In this document: one piece after another, positions 49,656 through 58,552 of the stretch
How the letters are laid out: every line of letters starts with the position of its first letter
Numbering within the stretch: the first letter of the stretch is position 1
DNA from: Streptomyces griseus subsp. griseus
Lineage (GTDB): Bacteria; Actinomycetota; Actinomycetes; Streptomycetales; Streptomycetaceae
Direction: 5' to 3'
Length of the DNA: 64,000 bases
Assembly (NCBI RefSeq): GCF_000720255.1
Contig: NZ_JOJE01000011.1
Location: 248,001 to 312,000, forward strand
The notes under the pieces: generated by a model
What the model was told of the DNA's origin: nothing
Seen by the model: the letters and a program-made list of their open reading frames with translations, nothing else
Databases searched by the model: none
Translations under genes and position numbers: made by a program

Positions 49656-50597
49656 ACGCGTCGCCTTGCGCCTGCGCGTCGTGATGACGATCGCCGCGCC
49701 GCCGACCAGCAGGGCGCCCGCGCCCGCGGCGATCATGCCGGTGTTGCTGTTGGCGCCCGTCTCCGCCAGGTCACCGCCGCCGCCGTGCGGGGCCGGGGCC
49801 GGAGGAGTGGTGGATGCGGAGGTGCTCGGGGTGGGGGTGGAGGCCGGCTCGGAGGGGCTCGGGGTGTCGGCGGGGGGCTCGCTCTGGGCGGGCGGGGTGG
49901 CCGGCTCCGACGCCGGGGGCGTCGCCGGGGTTGAGGGAGGCGTGGAGGCGGGCGGGGTGGACGCGGGCGGGGTCTCGACGGTCGTGCAGTCCGTCTTGCC
50001 GCCGTTCCAGGCCGCGATCAGCTTGTCCTTGATCACCGGGCGGTCGGGGCCCTTGGGCAGCTCCCCGTGCTCGAAGCCGTCCTTCGCGTCGAGCTTGCCG
50101 TCGAACTTCGTGGCGCCCCGGTAGAGGTCGACCTGTGCGTAGCAGCCCGCGTCCGGCACCGCGATGTCGAGGGAGTCGGTCTGGCCGGGCTTGACGGTCA
50201 CCGTGTCGAAGTCGACGAAGACCTGCTCACCCGAGGTGCGGAAGTCCGCGCCGTGGGCGAGGAAGGAGGACAGGGAGGCGGTGCAGGTGCTCGCGTCCCC
50301 GGCGGCGCGGACCTTGATGTGGACCTTGCCGTCCTCGGTCGGCTTGAGGTTCTGGTCGTCGACCTTGACCGAGTCGAAGAAGCCGACGCCATCCAGGGAG
50401 AACTGGCAGCGGTCCGTGCCGGTCTCCGTGCCCGCTCCCGTACCCGGCTGGTACGCCCCGCCGGACTTCCAGCCGTCCCCGCCGGGCTCGGAGGCCCAGG
50501 CGCCGGAGGCCGCGGCGACGGAGGCGGCGCACAGGGCGAGCGACGCGGCGCCCGTCCCCAGCAGGCGGCGCATGGTGACACGTCTCGCTATGGACAT
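49650..50597 (-). CDS. LAETG-motif cell-wall-anchored protein
   Basis: A 315-aa surface protein. The signal peptide is at about residues 1-36 (RRLLGTGAASLALCAASVAAASGAWAS). A globular region with paired cysteines follows (CQFSLDGVGFFDSVKVDDQNLK; GCYAQVDLYRGATKFDG). Residues about 205-270 are a Pro/Ser/Thr wall-spanning linker. The sorting signal LAETG is at 277-281, followed by a hydrophobic helix and RRRKATRS. Class E sortases of Streptomyces recognise LAxTG. No sortase gene is in this window. The start at 50597 is probable; Met9 is an alternative. Confidence 0.88.
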   Translation of the reverse strand: MSIARRVTMRRLLGTGAASLALCAASVAAASGAWASEPGGDGWKSGGAYQPGTGAGTETGTDRCQFSLDGVGFFDSVKVDDQNLKPTEDGKVHIKVRAAGDASTCTASLSSFLAHGADFRTSGEQVFVDFDTVTVKPGQTDSLDIAVPDAGCYAQVDLYRGATKFDGKLDAKDGFEHGELPKGPDRPVIKDKLIAAWNGGKTDCTTVETPPASTPPASTPPSTPATPPASEPATPPAQSEPPADTPSPSEPASTPTPSTSASTTPPAPAPHGGGGDLAETGANSNTGMIAAGAGALLVGGAAIVITTRRRKATRS

Positions 50598-50872
50598 GCA
50601 TATCCCATCTTGGCGTGCGAAACCCGGGTACGGCGGAGGGCAGCGCGGCGCTACCGGCCGTACCGGGGGTGAGCGGTCGAAGAAACACTGGGCTCATTGG
50701 TCACATGCGCCACAGCGTGCACTCATGGTGGATCTCATGGCGGAACGCTGTCAACCTGCTGCTGAGCCAGGGTACTTCGGCCGTCATTACGTTTCCGTCA
50801 CAGGAGGAATCGAACGTTCCGACGGTGGCAAGGTTCACTTTTCCGGTGATGTGGGCAGAATTTCCCTTTATC

Positions 50873-50924
50873 GTTCATAGACCGGGTTCATTGACCGCGT
50901 TCATGGACCGTGTTCGTAGACCGC
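50873..50924 (+). promoter_or_regulatory. Four 13-bp direct repeats in the alpha-glucosidase leader
   Basis: Four contiguous 13-mers follow the pattern gttcatNgaccgN (50873-50885, 50886-50898, 50899-50911, 50912-50924), ending 31 bp before the GTG start. Each differs from the next by one or two bases. They could be regulator-binding repeats or an RNA-level element. The rest of the 358-bp gap (50598-50955) is relatively AT-rich around 50820-50880 and holds no convincing gene. Confidence 0.7.
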
Positions 50925-50955
50925 CCGTCAGCACCGAACCCGAAGAGGAGACCGC

Positions 50956-52617
50956 GTGATCGTCCGCACCACGCCCGACCTCTCGTCCAAGGATCCGAAC
51001 TGGTGGCGCCAGGCCGTCATCTACCAGGTGTATCCGCGCAGCTTCTCCGACGCCGACGGTGACGGGCTGGGGGACATCAGGGGTGTCACCCAGCGACTGT
51101 CCCACCTCGCGGCGCTCGGCGTGGACGCCCTGTGGCTCAGCCCCTTCTACCCCTCCGAGCTCGCCGACGGCGGCTACGACGTCGCCGACTACCGGGACGT
51201 CGACCCGCGCCTGGGCAGCCTCGACGACTTCGACGAGATGGTCGCCGAGGCCCACCGCCTGGGCCTGAAGGTGATCGTCGACCTGGTCCCGAACCACACC
51301 TCGCACCAGCACGTGTGGTTCCAGGAGGCGCTGGCCGCCGGGCCGGGTTCCGCCGCCCGCGAGCGGTACGTCTTCCGGGACGGCCGGGGCGAGCACGGAG
51401 AGCTGCCGCCGACCGACTGGCAGTCCGTCTTCGGGGGCAGCGCGTGGCAGCGGGTGCCGGACGGGCAGTGGTACCTGCATCTGTTCGCGCCCCAGCAGCC
51501 CGACCTGAACTGGGCGCACGACGAGGTCCGCGCCGACTTCCGCACCACCCTGCGCTTCTGGTGCGACCGCGGGGTCGACGGCTTCCGGGTCGACGTCGCC
51601 CACGCCCTCACCAAGGACCTGGCGGAGCCGCTGCGCGACCTGGGCGCGCCCGAGCTGAGCCGGGAGGAGACGCTGCCGGACTTCGCCCCCGGCACCCACC
51701 CGTTCTACGACCGTGACGACGTCCACGAGATCTACCGCGACTGGCGCACCATCCTCGACTCCTACACCCCGCCCCGCATGGCCGTCGCCGAGGCGTGGGT
51801 GTACGGGGCGCGCAGGGCGCTGTACGCGCGCCCGGACGAGCTGGGGCAGGCGTTCAACTTCGAGTACCTCAAGGCGCGCTGGGACGCGGCGGAGCTGCGC
51901 CAGGTGATCACCGGGTCACTGGAGGACGCACGGCTGGCCGGTGCCTCCGCGACCTGGGTGCTGTCCAACCATGACGTCGTGCGGCACGCCTCCCGGCTGG
52001 TGCTGCCGCCGGGCACGGACGAGAACGCCTGGCTGCTGTCCGGCGGCCACGCGCCCGCCGTGGACCTGGAGAGGGGCCGGAGGCGGGCCCGGGCGGCCAC
52101 CCTGCTGATGCTGGCGCTGCCCGGCTCGTCGTACGTCTACCAGGGCGAGGAGCTCGGGCTGCCCGAGGTGGCCGACCTGCCGCTGGAGGTCCTCCAGGAC
52201 CCGATCTGGCAGCAGACGGGCCGGGTCCGCAAGGGCCGCGACGGCTGCCGGGTGCCCCTGCCGTGGACGACGGACGGACCGTCGTACGGCTTCGGCCCGG
52301 GCGGTGCCTGGCTGCCGCAGCCGGCGTCCTTCGCGTCGTACGCCGTGCAGGCCCAGGACGGGACCGAGGGCTCCGACCTGGAGCTCTACCGCGCGGCCCT
52401 GAAGCTGCGCCGCAAGCTGATCGACGGCGAGGACCTGACCTGGCTGGAGGACACCCCGCCCGGCGTCCTCGCCTTCACCCGCAACGACGGCTGGCGCTGT
52501 GTGGCCAACCTCTCCGACACTCCGGTCGCCCTCCCGTCCGGCGAGGTCCTCCTGACCAGCGCTCCCCTGGAGGCGGACGGCCGCCTGGGTCCGGACAGCA
52601 CGGCCTGGCTCGCCTGA
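50956..52617 (+). CDS. GH13 alpha-glucosidase / oligo-alpha-glucosidase
   Basis: A 553-aa cytoplasmic glycoside hydrolase of family 13. Conserved regions: VIYQVYPRSFSDADGDGLGDI, VDLVPNHTS, nucleophile Asp213 in GFRVDVAH, acid/base Glu279 in MAVAEAWV and Asp340 in LSNHDVVRH. Likely it hydrolyses maltose or malto-oligosaccharides released from starch. GTG 50956 follows gaggag. No maltose ABC transporter is beside it, unlike the malEFG-aglA operon known in Streptomyces. Four 13-bp direct repeats just upstream suggest dedicated control. Confidence 0.92.
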   Translation: MIVRTTPDLSSKDPNWWRQAVIYQVYPRSFSDADGDGLGDIRGVTQRLSHLAALGVDALWLSPFYPSELADGGYDVADYRDVDPRLGSLDDFDEMVAEAHRLGLKVIVDLVPNHTSHQHVWFQEALAAGPGSAARERYVFRDGRGEHGELPPTDWQSVFGGSAWQRVPDGQWYLHLFAPQQPDLNWAHDEVRADFRTTLRFWCDRGVDGFRVDVAHALTKDLAEPLRDLGAPELSREETLPDFAPGTHPFYDRDDVHEIYRDWRTILDSYTPPRMAVAEAWVYGARRALYARPDELGQAFNFEYLKARWDAAELRQVITGSLEDARLAGASATWVLSNHDVVRHASRLVLPPGTDENAWLLSGGHAPAVDLERGRRRARAATLLMLALPGSSYVYQGEELGLPEVADLPLEVLQDPIWQQTGRVRKGRDGCRVPLPWTTDGPSYGFGPGGAWLPQPASFASYAVQAQDGTEGSDLELYRAALKLRRKLIDGEDLTWLEDTPPGVLAFTRNDGWRCVANLSDTPVALPSGEVLLTSAPLEADGRLGPDSTAWLA

Positions 52618-52625
52618 GCCGGCGC

Positions 52626-53363
52626 TCACCCCGCCGACGGGCTCGGTGAGGCCCCCGGTGCCTCCGTGCTGTCCGCGGGTGGGGTGAGGACCACCTCGGG
52701 TGCTCCGGGGGCCGGGGGCGGCGGGGTGACGTCGGAGGCGGGGAGCTTGGGCGGGGTCGTCTCCTGGAAGAGGACCTGGTCGAAGTTGACCAGGCCCGTC
52801 TTCTCCATGACGGAGATGTGGTCCAGGACGGTGGTGTTGGCCTGGTCGGCGAGCTGGCGCACCAGGGTGTTGCGGGTGGTGGAGCGGATCTTCGACACCG
52901 TGTTGAAGATCGTGCCGTGCGTGACGCGCAGGATGTTGGCGAAGTCGGAGTCGAACTGCTTGCCGCTGTCGCTGCTCAGCGTGGTGACGAAGCCCTGCTG
53001 CTGCGGGCTCGGCTGGTTGGGGATCGTGATGCCCAGCTCGGGCGCGATCCGGCGGACCGTCGCGTCCAGGGCCGCGTGGCCGGAGATCAGGTGCTGCCCG
53101 GCGGTGACGACCGCCTTGGTCGTCCCCTTCTGCACGGCCATCTGACCCACCGGGTACTCCCACAGCCCGGCCGCCCGCACCTTCACCACGAAGTCCCGGT
53201 CCGCCTCGGTCAGCGGCCCGGAGGAGGTCTGGGCGATGATCCGGTCGGGCGTGCTGGACACGTTGTTCATGCCGAGCATGGCCGGATAGGCGAGCGCGAT
53301 GATCGTCAGGCTCAGGGCGCCGCCCACGAAGAGCGTTCCCGTCGCGTTCCGCGAGAAGAGCAC
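52626..53363 (-). CDS. DUF4142 domain exported protein
   Basis: A 245-aa protein with an N-terminal TM or signal segment (about residues 10-32, LFVGGALSLTIIALAYPAML). A DUF4142 helical domain follows (about 50-195; LTEADRDFVVKVRAAGLWEYPVGQMA; VRQLADQANTTVLDHISVME). The tail is Pro-rich. DUF4142 is a ferritin-like four-helix bundle of unknown role. GTG 53363 has AGGAGG upstream; the longer frame to 54284 is rejected as antisense to the O-methyltransferase. It is convergent with the GH13 gene, with stops 9 bp apart. Confidence 0.87.
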   Translation of the reverse strand: MLFSRNATGTLFVGGALSLTIIALAYPAMLGMNNVSSTPDRIIAQTSSGPLTEADRDFVVKVRAAGLWEYPVGQMAVQKGTTKAVVTAGQHLISGHAALDATVRRIAPELGITIPNQPSPQQQGFVTTLSSDSGKQFDSDFANILRVTHGTIFNTVSKIRSTTRNTLVRQLADQANTTVLDHISVMEKTGLVNFDQVLFQETTPPKLPASDVTPPPPAPGAPEVVLTPPADSTEAPGASPSPSAG

Positions 53364-53546
53364 CGTGCCTCCTGCCCGGTCGAGGATCCCGCCGCCGGAC
53401 GGCGGGTCTGGTCGCAGGGGAGTACGGGCCGGCCGGTCAACGGAGCCTCTGTCATTGGTCAAAGCTTCCCAACCTCCCTCCCGAACAAGTAAGTTCCCAT
53501 AAGGAACTGACTGGTCGTACTGACCGTCCTTCGGAAGGGAACGCCC

Positions 53547-54215
53547 GTGACGCAGCAGACCTGGACCGCCGTCGACGCCTACTTCAACGCCCAGCTCATC
53601 GAGGAGGACGAGGCCCTGCTGGCGGCCGGCCGGGGCAGTGAGGAGGCCGGACTGCCGCCGCACCAGGTGGCCCCCAACCAGGGCAAGCTGCTCCACCTGC
53701 TCGCCCGCGTCCAGGGCGCACGGACCGTTCTGGAGATCGGCACCCTCGGCGGCTACAGCACCCTCTGGCTCGCCCGCGCCCTCCCCGAGGGCGGCCGCCT
53801 GGTCACCCTGGAGGCCGACGAGCGGCACGCCCGGGTCGCCGCGGACAACATCGCGCGCGCCGGCCTCGACCACGTCGTCGACCTGCGTGTCGGCAAGGCC
53901 CTGGACACCCTCCCGCGCCTCGCGGAGGAGGGGGCCGGCCCCTTCGACCTCGTCTTCGTCGACGCCGACAAGCCCTCGAACCCCGACTACCTCGACTGGG
54001 CCCTGCGCCTCACCCGCCCCGGCAGCGTGATCGTCGGCGACAACGTCGTGCGCGACGGCGCGGTCACCGACCCGGACAGCACCGACCCCCGCGTCCAGGG
54101 CGTCCGCCGCTTCACCGAACTCATCGCCCAGAACCCGAAGTTGACCGCCACGGCCATTCAGACCGTCGGCGAGAAGGGGTACGACGGCTTTGTGCTCGCC
54201 GTCGTCACCGGCTGA
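53547..54215 (+). CDS. O-methyltransferase (PF01596, CCoAOMT-like)
   Basis: A 222-aa SAM-dependent enzyme of the caffeoyl-CoA/catechol O-methyltransferase family. Motif I is TVLEIGTLGGYSTLWLA (about residues 61-77). Metal-binding acids are seen in DLVFVDADKPSN and IVGDNVVRDG. It methylates a hydroxyl on an aromatic substrate; the identity is not evident. GTG 53547 follows cggaaggga. The MOSC gene follows 67 bp later on the same strand, with short tandem repeats between them. Confidence 0.9.
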   Translation: MTQQTWTAVDAYFNAQLIEEDEALLAAGRGSEEAGLPPHQVAPNQGKLLHLLARVQGARTVLEIGTLGGYSTLWLARALPEGGRLVTLEADERHARVAADNIARAGLDHVVDLRVGKALDTLPRLAEEGAGPFDLVFVDADKPSNPDYLDWALRLTRPGSVIVGDNVVRDGAVTDPDSTDPRVQGVRRFTELIAQNPKLTATAIQTVGEKGYDGFVLAVVTG

Positions 54216-54240
54216 CCGGCGAGAGCAAAAGCGAGAACGA

Positions 54241-54276
54241 GAGACGGAACGAGAGACGGAACGAGAGACAGGGGGG
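54241..54276. repeat. 12-bp tandem repeats upstream of the MOSC gene
   Basis: gagacggaacga occurs twice, followed by the related gagacagggggg that serves as part of the ribosome-binding site region. A looser gagaacga copy precedes it. Repeat-number changes would alter the spacing between the two genes. Confidence 0.75.
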
Positions 54277-54282
54277 ACGACC

Positions 54283-55086
54283 ATGGCGAGGATCGCCGAG
54301 CTGACGTACTACCCGGTGAAGGGCTGCGCCGGAGTCACGGTCTCCGAGGCGGAGCTCACGCCTACCGGGCTGGCGTACGACCGCCGTTATGTGATCACCG
54401 ACGAGGCGGGCGAGCTGCGCTGGCTGTGGGGCGACCCGCAGCTGGCCCTGATCACGCCGGAGCTGGGCCCCGACGACGCGTGGCTCGTCCTGCGCGCGCC
54501 GGGGTACGGCGAGCTGCGGGTCGACGCGGACCCCGCCGCCGCGCCGGTGGAGCTGCCCGGCCGGCGCTACGGGGCCGTCGACCAGGGCGAGGCGGCCGCC
54601 GCCTGGGTGTCGGACGTGATCGGCGCGCCCAGCAGGCTGCTGCGGGTGCCGCCGCAGCAGGACGGCGGGCCGGTCGCCGCCAACAACAACCGGCTGCACA
54701 TCGTCTCGCGGGCCACTCTCGGCCTGCTGAACCGGCGCCTCGCCGAGCGGGACGACCCGGTGCCGGCGCTGCCCATGAACCGGTTCCGCCCGAACCTCGT
54801 CGTCGACGGCTGGGACGACCCGCACACCGAGGACCGCGCCCGCCGCCTGACCGTCGCCGGCATGGAACTGACCCACGCCGGGGCCACCGTCCGCTGTGCC
54901 ATCACGATGGTCGACCAGCACACCGGCCGCCGCGCGGGCCCGGAACCACTGCGCACCCTGGCGACCTACCGCAAGGTGGGGGGAGGGATCGTCTTCGGCG
55001 CGTACTTCGCGATCGGCCGCACCGGAAAGCTGTCGGTCGGCGACGAGGTGTCGGTCGCGGAGTGGCGGACTCCGGAGCCGGTGTGA
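54283..55086 (+). CDS. MOSC domain protein (MOSC_N + MOSC)
   Basis: A 267-aa protein. The N-terminal beta-barrel domain (MARIAELTYYPVKGCAGVTVSEAELTPTGLAYDRRYVI) is the MOSC_N signature. The MOSC domain covers about residues 120-265 (NRFRPNLVVDGWDDPHTED; VRCAITMVDQHTGRR, with the conserved cysteine). Relatives bind molybdenum cofactor and reduce N-hydroxylated compounds, like mARC and YcbX. The electron partner is not encoded nearby. ATG 54283 follows ggggggacgacc. Confidence 0.92.
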   Translation: MARIAELTYYPVKGCAGVTVSEAELTPTGLAYDRRYVITDEAGELRWLWGDPQLALITPELGPDDAWLVLRAPGYGELRVDADPAAAPVELPGRRYGAVDQGEAAAAWVSDVIGAPSRLLRVPPQQDGGPVAANNNRLHIVSRATLGLLNRRLAERDDPVPALPMNRFRPNLVVDGWDDPHTEDRARRLTVAGMELTHAGATVRCAITMVDQHTGRRAGPEPLRTLATYRKVGGGIVFGAYFAIGRTGKLSVGDEVSVAEWRTPEPV

Positions 55087-55226
55087 CGGGCGGGCCGGGG
55101 GCGATATGAGGTCCATACGGCGCAACAGCGGGCGTCACCTGCGGGAACGGGCCGGGAGAATCGAGGTCGGGGGGTGCCCGAAACCGCAACCGAGAACCCC
55201 TCCACTCGCACAGGGAGCCCCCCGAC

Positions 55227-55988
55227 ATGAGACGCTCACGGCCGAGCACGGCAGCCGCCCTGATGTGCTCCGCAGCGGCCCTCGCCGCCTCCGCGCCCCA
55301 GGCCTCCGCCACCGTGCCCGACACCTCCGTGCACCACCGGGGCGACCTGTGGGCCGCCGTCACCATCGTCCCCGGGCGCGCGGGTGTCCTCGACGTCTCC
55401 GGTCACACCGGGCCCGCCCCGGGCGCCGGTTCCACGCTCACGCTGACGGCGCCCGGCCGGACGACGATCACGGACACGCCCCTGGCCGCCCAGGGCTACC
55501 GGGGCGCGATCGCCGCCGACGGCCGCAGCGGGACGTACACGTTCACCGGAACCGGTACCCAGGCCCCGTGGCAGGGGCTCTCCTTCCCGTTCGTCGTGGC
55601 CGTCCCCGGCGACGCCGTCCCCGGCACCCGGCTGACCGGCTGCACGCTGCGGCTGACCGACGCGGAGGGCGTCACGCGGGACGACGGGACGTGTGCGGTG
55701 ACCGTCGGGCTGCCCGAGCCGACGCTGGTCAGCCCGACGTCGGGCGTGCCGCTGGGGCTGCGGCCGGAGGTGTCCGGGACGGCGTACCCGGGCGCGCAGG
55801 TCGCCGTACGCGACAAGGACGACACCGAGGTGTGCTCCACGACCGCGGGAGCGGACGGCGCGTGGTCCTGCGCCCCGGCACCCGGCCTGCCCGCCGGCGA
55901 CAACCGGCTCCAGGCGACCGCCACCCTGAACGGCGTGAGCGCGGCGAGCGAACAGGTCGCCATCACGGTCGCACCGCCGCGACGGTGA
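55227..55988 (+). CDS. Secreted Ig-like domain protein
   Basis: A 253-aa exported protein with a signal peptide (about residues 1-29, AALMCSAAALAASAPQASA). The body has two beta-rich parts. Residues 35-160 are DUF-like and contain the Cys pair in GCTLRLTDAEGVTRDDGTCAV. Residues 165-250 form an Ig-like bacterial domain (GTAYPGAQVAVRDKDDTEVCSTTAGADGAWSCAPAPGL). No catalytic motif is visible. It may be an adhesin or cell-surface-associated protein. ATG 55227 begins MRRSRPSTAAAL. Confidence 0.75.
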   Translation: MRRSRPSTAAALMCSAAALAASAPQASATVPDTSVHHRGDLWAAVTIVPGRAGVLDVSGHTGPAPGAGSTLTLTAPGRTTITDTPLAAQGYRGAIAADGRSGTYTFTGTGTQAPWQGLSFPFVVAVPGDAVPGTRLTGCTLRLTDAEGVTRDDGTCAVTVGLPEPTLVSPTSGVPLGLRPEVSGTAYPGAQVAVRDKDDTEVCSTTAGADGAWSCAPAPGLPAGDNRLQATATLNGVSAASEQVAITVAPPRR

Positions 55989-56111
55989 GACAAGGCCCGT
56001 ATCCAACACTCGTACGGTAAAGAGGTGTTGGGGAAACGTTGACCCGTTCGCGGCAGAGTCCTGGCGATTTCGCGGGAGAGTCCTGACGAACCCTCGACCT
56101 AGGGTCGCCGC

Positions 56112-56798
56112 ATGCCCCCACAGCCACCCCCGCGCGTCCCCGCCGCGCTCCCCGTCCTGCCCTACCGCAAGCCCACCAAGGGCCGTGACTACTGGGTCCT
56201 GGACGACGTCCTGCCCGACGTGGACGCGGTACGGGAGCGCTGTGTCGCCAAGGACGACTGGGTGCGGGGATACCCGTACACCTCGGAGACCTGGCCGGGG
56301 CTGCGTGCCATGCCGGGCCTGGAGCCGGGTGAACTGGCCCGGATCGAGCGGCTGGTGAAGAAGGCGACGGGGGCGAAGGAGCTGTGGGTGCAGCGGGCGC
56401 CCGGCGGCGGCACCCTCAACCACAACTGCGTGCAGGTCGTGGGGGAGGGGGAGAGCGAGCCGCGCCCGCACACCGACTCGCGCCACCTGTGCCGCTACGC
56501 CGCCGTCCTCTACCTCAACCCCGCCGTCCCCAAGGACTGCGGCACCAGCTTCTACCGCCAGTCCCTGCCCGGCGGCCGTCTCGGCGGCAACGTCGTCCAG
56601 GCCCCGCACCACAACCTCGTCGAGGCGCTCGGCACCCGGTTCGTGGCGCCGGACGCCTTCGAGGAGGACGTCCGCGTGCCGCACAAGTACAACCGGCTGC
56701 TGCTCTACCACGCCAACCTCGTGCACAGCGCGACCGGTTACTTCGGTACGACGCTCGACGACAAGCGGATGACGGCGGTCTTCTTCTGGATGGCCTGA
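56112..56798 (+). CDS. DUF6445 family protein, putative Fe(II)/2OG-type oxygenase fold
   Basis: A 228-aa soluble protein. The HxD pair His120/Asp122 (RPHTDSRH), the distal His205 (ANLVHSATGYFG) and Arg219 (DDKRMTAVF) match the facial-triad spacing of 2-oxoglutarate dioxygenases. DUF6445 members in Streptomyces are similar but uncharacterised. If active it would hydroxylate a small substrate. The start at 56112 gives MPPQPPPRVPAAL. There is no neighbour suggesting a pathway. Confidence 0.75.
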   Translation: MPPQPPPRVPAALPVLPYRKPTKGRDYWVLDDVLPDVDAVRERCVAKDDWVRGYPYTSETWPGLRAMPGLEPGELARIERLVKKATGAKELWVQRAPGGGTLNHNCVQVVGEGESEPRPHTDSRHLCRYAAVLYLNPAVPKDCGTSFYRQSLPGGRLGGNVVQAPHHNLVEALGTRFVAPDAFEEDVRVPHKYNRLLLYHANLVHSATGYFGTTLDDKRMTAVFFWMA

Positions 56799-56815
56799 CC
56801 CGCCGCACCGGGCGT

Positions 56816-57310
56816 TCAGTAGCGCAGCGCCCGGCCCACGTACGCCTTCACGTCGCCGGACAGCTTGTGCGTGCTGCGGGCGGTGGCCGTCCCGGTCTTG
56901 CCCGCCGCCACGTCGGGGACGGTGACCACCACGACATCGAGGAGCCCGCCGCCGGACTGCTCGAAGTCGACCTCCACGGCGAACGACCGCTTCTCGCTGT
57001 CGGTGTTGGACGCGGTGACCTCGACGGTCGTACGTCCCTGGCTGTCGGTGGCCGGCTTGCCCAGCCGTACGTCGCCCTTGACGTCGACGCCGTTGTCCAC
57101 CTGGTCGAGCTTCTTGCCCGCCTCCGCGGTCGCCGACGCCAGGACGTCCCCCGCCTTCGAGGCGAGCGAGGACGCGGCGGAGGCGGCGTCGCTGACCACG
57201 GACTCGGGACTGCTGTCGTCCGAGCAGCCGGTCAGCCCGGCCGCCAGCGCGAGCGCCGTGACCGCCGCCAGCGCCGTGCCTCTCGCGCGGCGGGTGCGGT
57301 GAGCGGGCAT
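56816..57310 (-). CDS. Secreted lipoprotein with FxLYD-like domain
   Basis: A 164-aa protein. The signal peptide ends with a lipobox (LAAGLTGC, Cys about 29). An Ala/Ser-rich helix (ESVVSDAASAASSLASKAGDVLASATAEAGKKL) and a beta domain follow (VEVTASNTDSEKRSFAVEVDFEQSGG; VVVTVPDVAAGKTGTATARST). The latter resembles FxLYD-type domains found in actinobacterial surface proteins. Role unknown. ATG 57310 follows ggagg. It is convergent with the DUF6445 gene, stop to stop 17 bp. Confidence 0.78.
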   Translation of the reverse strand: MPAHRTRRARGTALAAVTALALAAGLTGCSDDSSPESVVSDAASAASSLASKAGDVLASATAEAGKKLDQVDNGVDVKGDVRLGKPATDSQGRTTVEVTASNTDSEKRSFAVEVDFEQSGGGLLDVVVVTVPDVAAGKTGTATARSTHKLSGDVKAYVGRALRY

Positions 57311-57417
57311 CTTGCCTCCAGGTTCGGGGTGTCCCTCCCAGTGAAGTCCGTCCCGCGCCCGCCCGCATGCCGGGCGGCCCGGACGGCGTACCCGCCGCCG
57401 GGTGATCGCCGTACGGC

Positions 57418-57606
57418 TCAGCGCCTGGCCTTCTTGTACCGCCGCATCAGCTCCACGATCCGGGCCTGGTCCGCGCGGCCGTTCAGCTCGACCAGCAGCT
57501 CGTCCGGGCACAGCTCGTAGAAGTCGCCCCAGAAGCCGCGTCTGCGGTTGTCCCAGATCCGGTACCCGCCCCGCACCCCCCGGGCGACATAGCGCCTCTT
57601 GCTCAT
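57418..57606 (-). CDS. Small basic hypothetical protein
   Basis: A 62-aa basic protein with many aromatic residues (RGGYRIWDNRRRGFWGDFYELCPDELLVELNG) and a helical, Lys/Arg-rich end (IVELMRRYKKARR). Codon bias is normal for a gene. I recall similar short proteins in Streptomyces but not a named family. It could bind nucleic acid. Confidence 0.6.
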   Translation of the reverse strand: MSKRRYVARGVRGGYRIWDNRRRGFWGDFYELCPDELLVELNGRADQARIVELMRRYKKARR

Positions 57607-57647
57607 GCCGTGCAGTGTCCCTCCGGCACGGGCGTGCCCCGTACTGG

Positions 57648-58460
57648 TTATTCGTCAGCCCTGGATGCCGTGCAGGACGGGGAGCAGGTCGTGTCCGTGA
57701 CGCCGTCCGGCGGGGTCACCGTCAAAACGGCGGCCGGGGTGTCCTCCAGGGTGCCGGAGAGGGTGTAGGTGAGGGTGCCGCCCGGCGCGATCGTGCCCGT
57801 CGTGTGCAGGGTGCCCTCGCCGGACGCGGCGCCGCAGGAGCTGCCCGGGGTCGCCACGCAGGTCCAGGAGGCGGGCACCGGGTGCTCGATCGAGGCGTGG
57901 GCGGCCGTCGAGGGGCCGCCGTTGGACACCGTGATGGTCGGCCCGTCCCGCGTCACCGACAGCGAGGTCTGAGGTGCCGTCACCACCGGATGGACCGGCC
58001 GGGCGGCGTCGTTGCCGGGCTCCGGGTCCGCCGTACGGGAGCCCGACGTCGCCACGAGCGCCAGGTCCGCACCCGTTCCCGCGTACGACGGGCGCAGCCT
58101 GACCGTGAAGTCCCAGGAGACGGCGGCGCCGGGCGCCAGCACCCGCGCCGGACCACAGGTGACTTTCCGGCCGGCGGCCGTGCAGCCCTCGCCCCGCGAG
58201 AAGACGAAGTCGACGCCGTGGGGAAGGGTGGCCGTCGCGATCACGTCGGTGGCCTCCGACGGACCGTCGTTGCCCACCGTGAGCGCGTAGGCGAAGGTGC
58301 CGCCCGGGAAGATCGGATCGTCGTCCGTCGCCCCTGCCACCGCCACGGCCGTGACCAGGTCGGCCTGCGGGGCCCGGCCCCCGGCCGCCGTGACCGATCC
58401 GGCGAGCGCGACAACGAGGAGCAGCGCCCGTAGCGGGCGGATGAGGGATGACCTGCGCAT
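57648..58460 (-). CDS. Secreted DUF11-type repeat protein
   Basis: A 270-aa exported protein. The signal peptide is at about residues 1-30 (LIRPLRALLLVVALAGSVTAAGG). Two DUF11/CARDB-like Ig repeats follow: GGTFAYALTVGNDGPSEATDVIATATLPHGVDF, and ISVTRDG-like TITVSNGGPSTAAHASIEHPVP. Paired cysteines occur in each repeat. Such proteins are surface stalks or adhesins. No sorting motif or TM helix remains at the C-terminus. ATG 58460 follows GGAGG. Confidence 0.82.
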   Translation of the reverse strand: MRRSSLIRPLRALLLVVALAGSVTAAGGRAPQADLVTAVAVAGATDDDPIFPGGTFAYALTVGNDGPSEATDVIATATLPHGVDFVFSRGEGCTAAGRKVTCGPARVLAPGAAVSWDFTVRLRPSYAGTGADLALVATSGSRTADPEPGNDAARPVHPVVTAPQTSLSVTRDGPTITVSNGGPSTAAHASIEHPVPASWTCVATPGSSCGAASGEGTLHTTGTIAPGGTLTYTLSGTLEDTPAAVLTVTPPDGVTDTTCSPSCTASRADE

Positions 58461-58552
58461 GAGAACGCCCTCCGGGTGCCGACGGCTGTGCACTCATGCT
58501 CGGTCGGCCGCCGTACCAACCGTCGGCCGCCACGCCCTTCGGTCCCGCGAAG

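Noticed and set aside
50598..50955. A gene in the gap before the alpha-glucosidase
   Set aside because: The only sizeable frame reads through the 13-bp direct repeats and has no recognisable domain or start signal.
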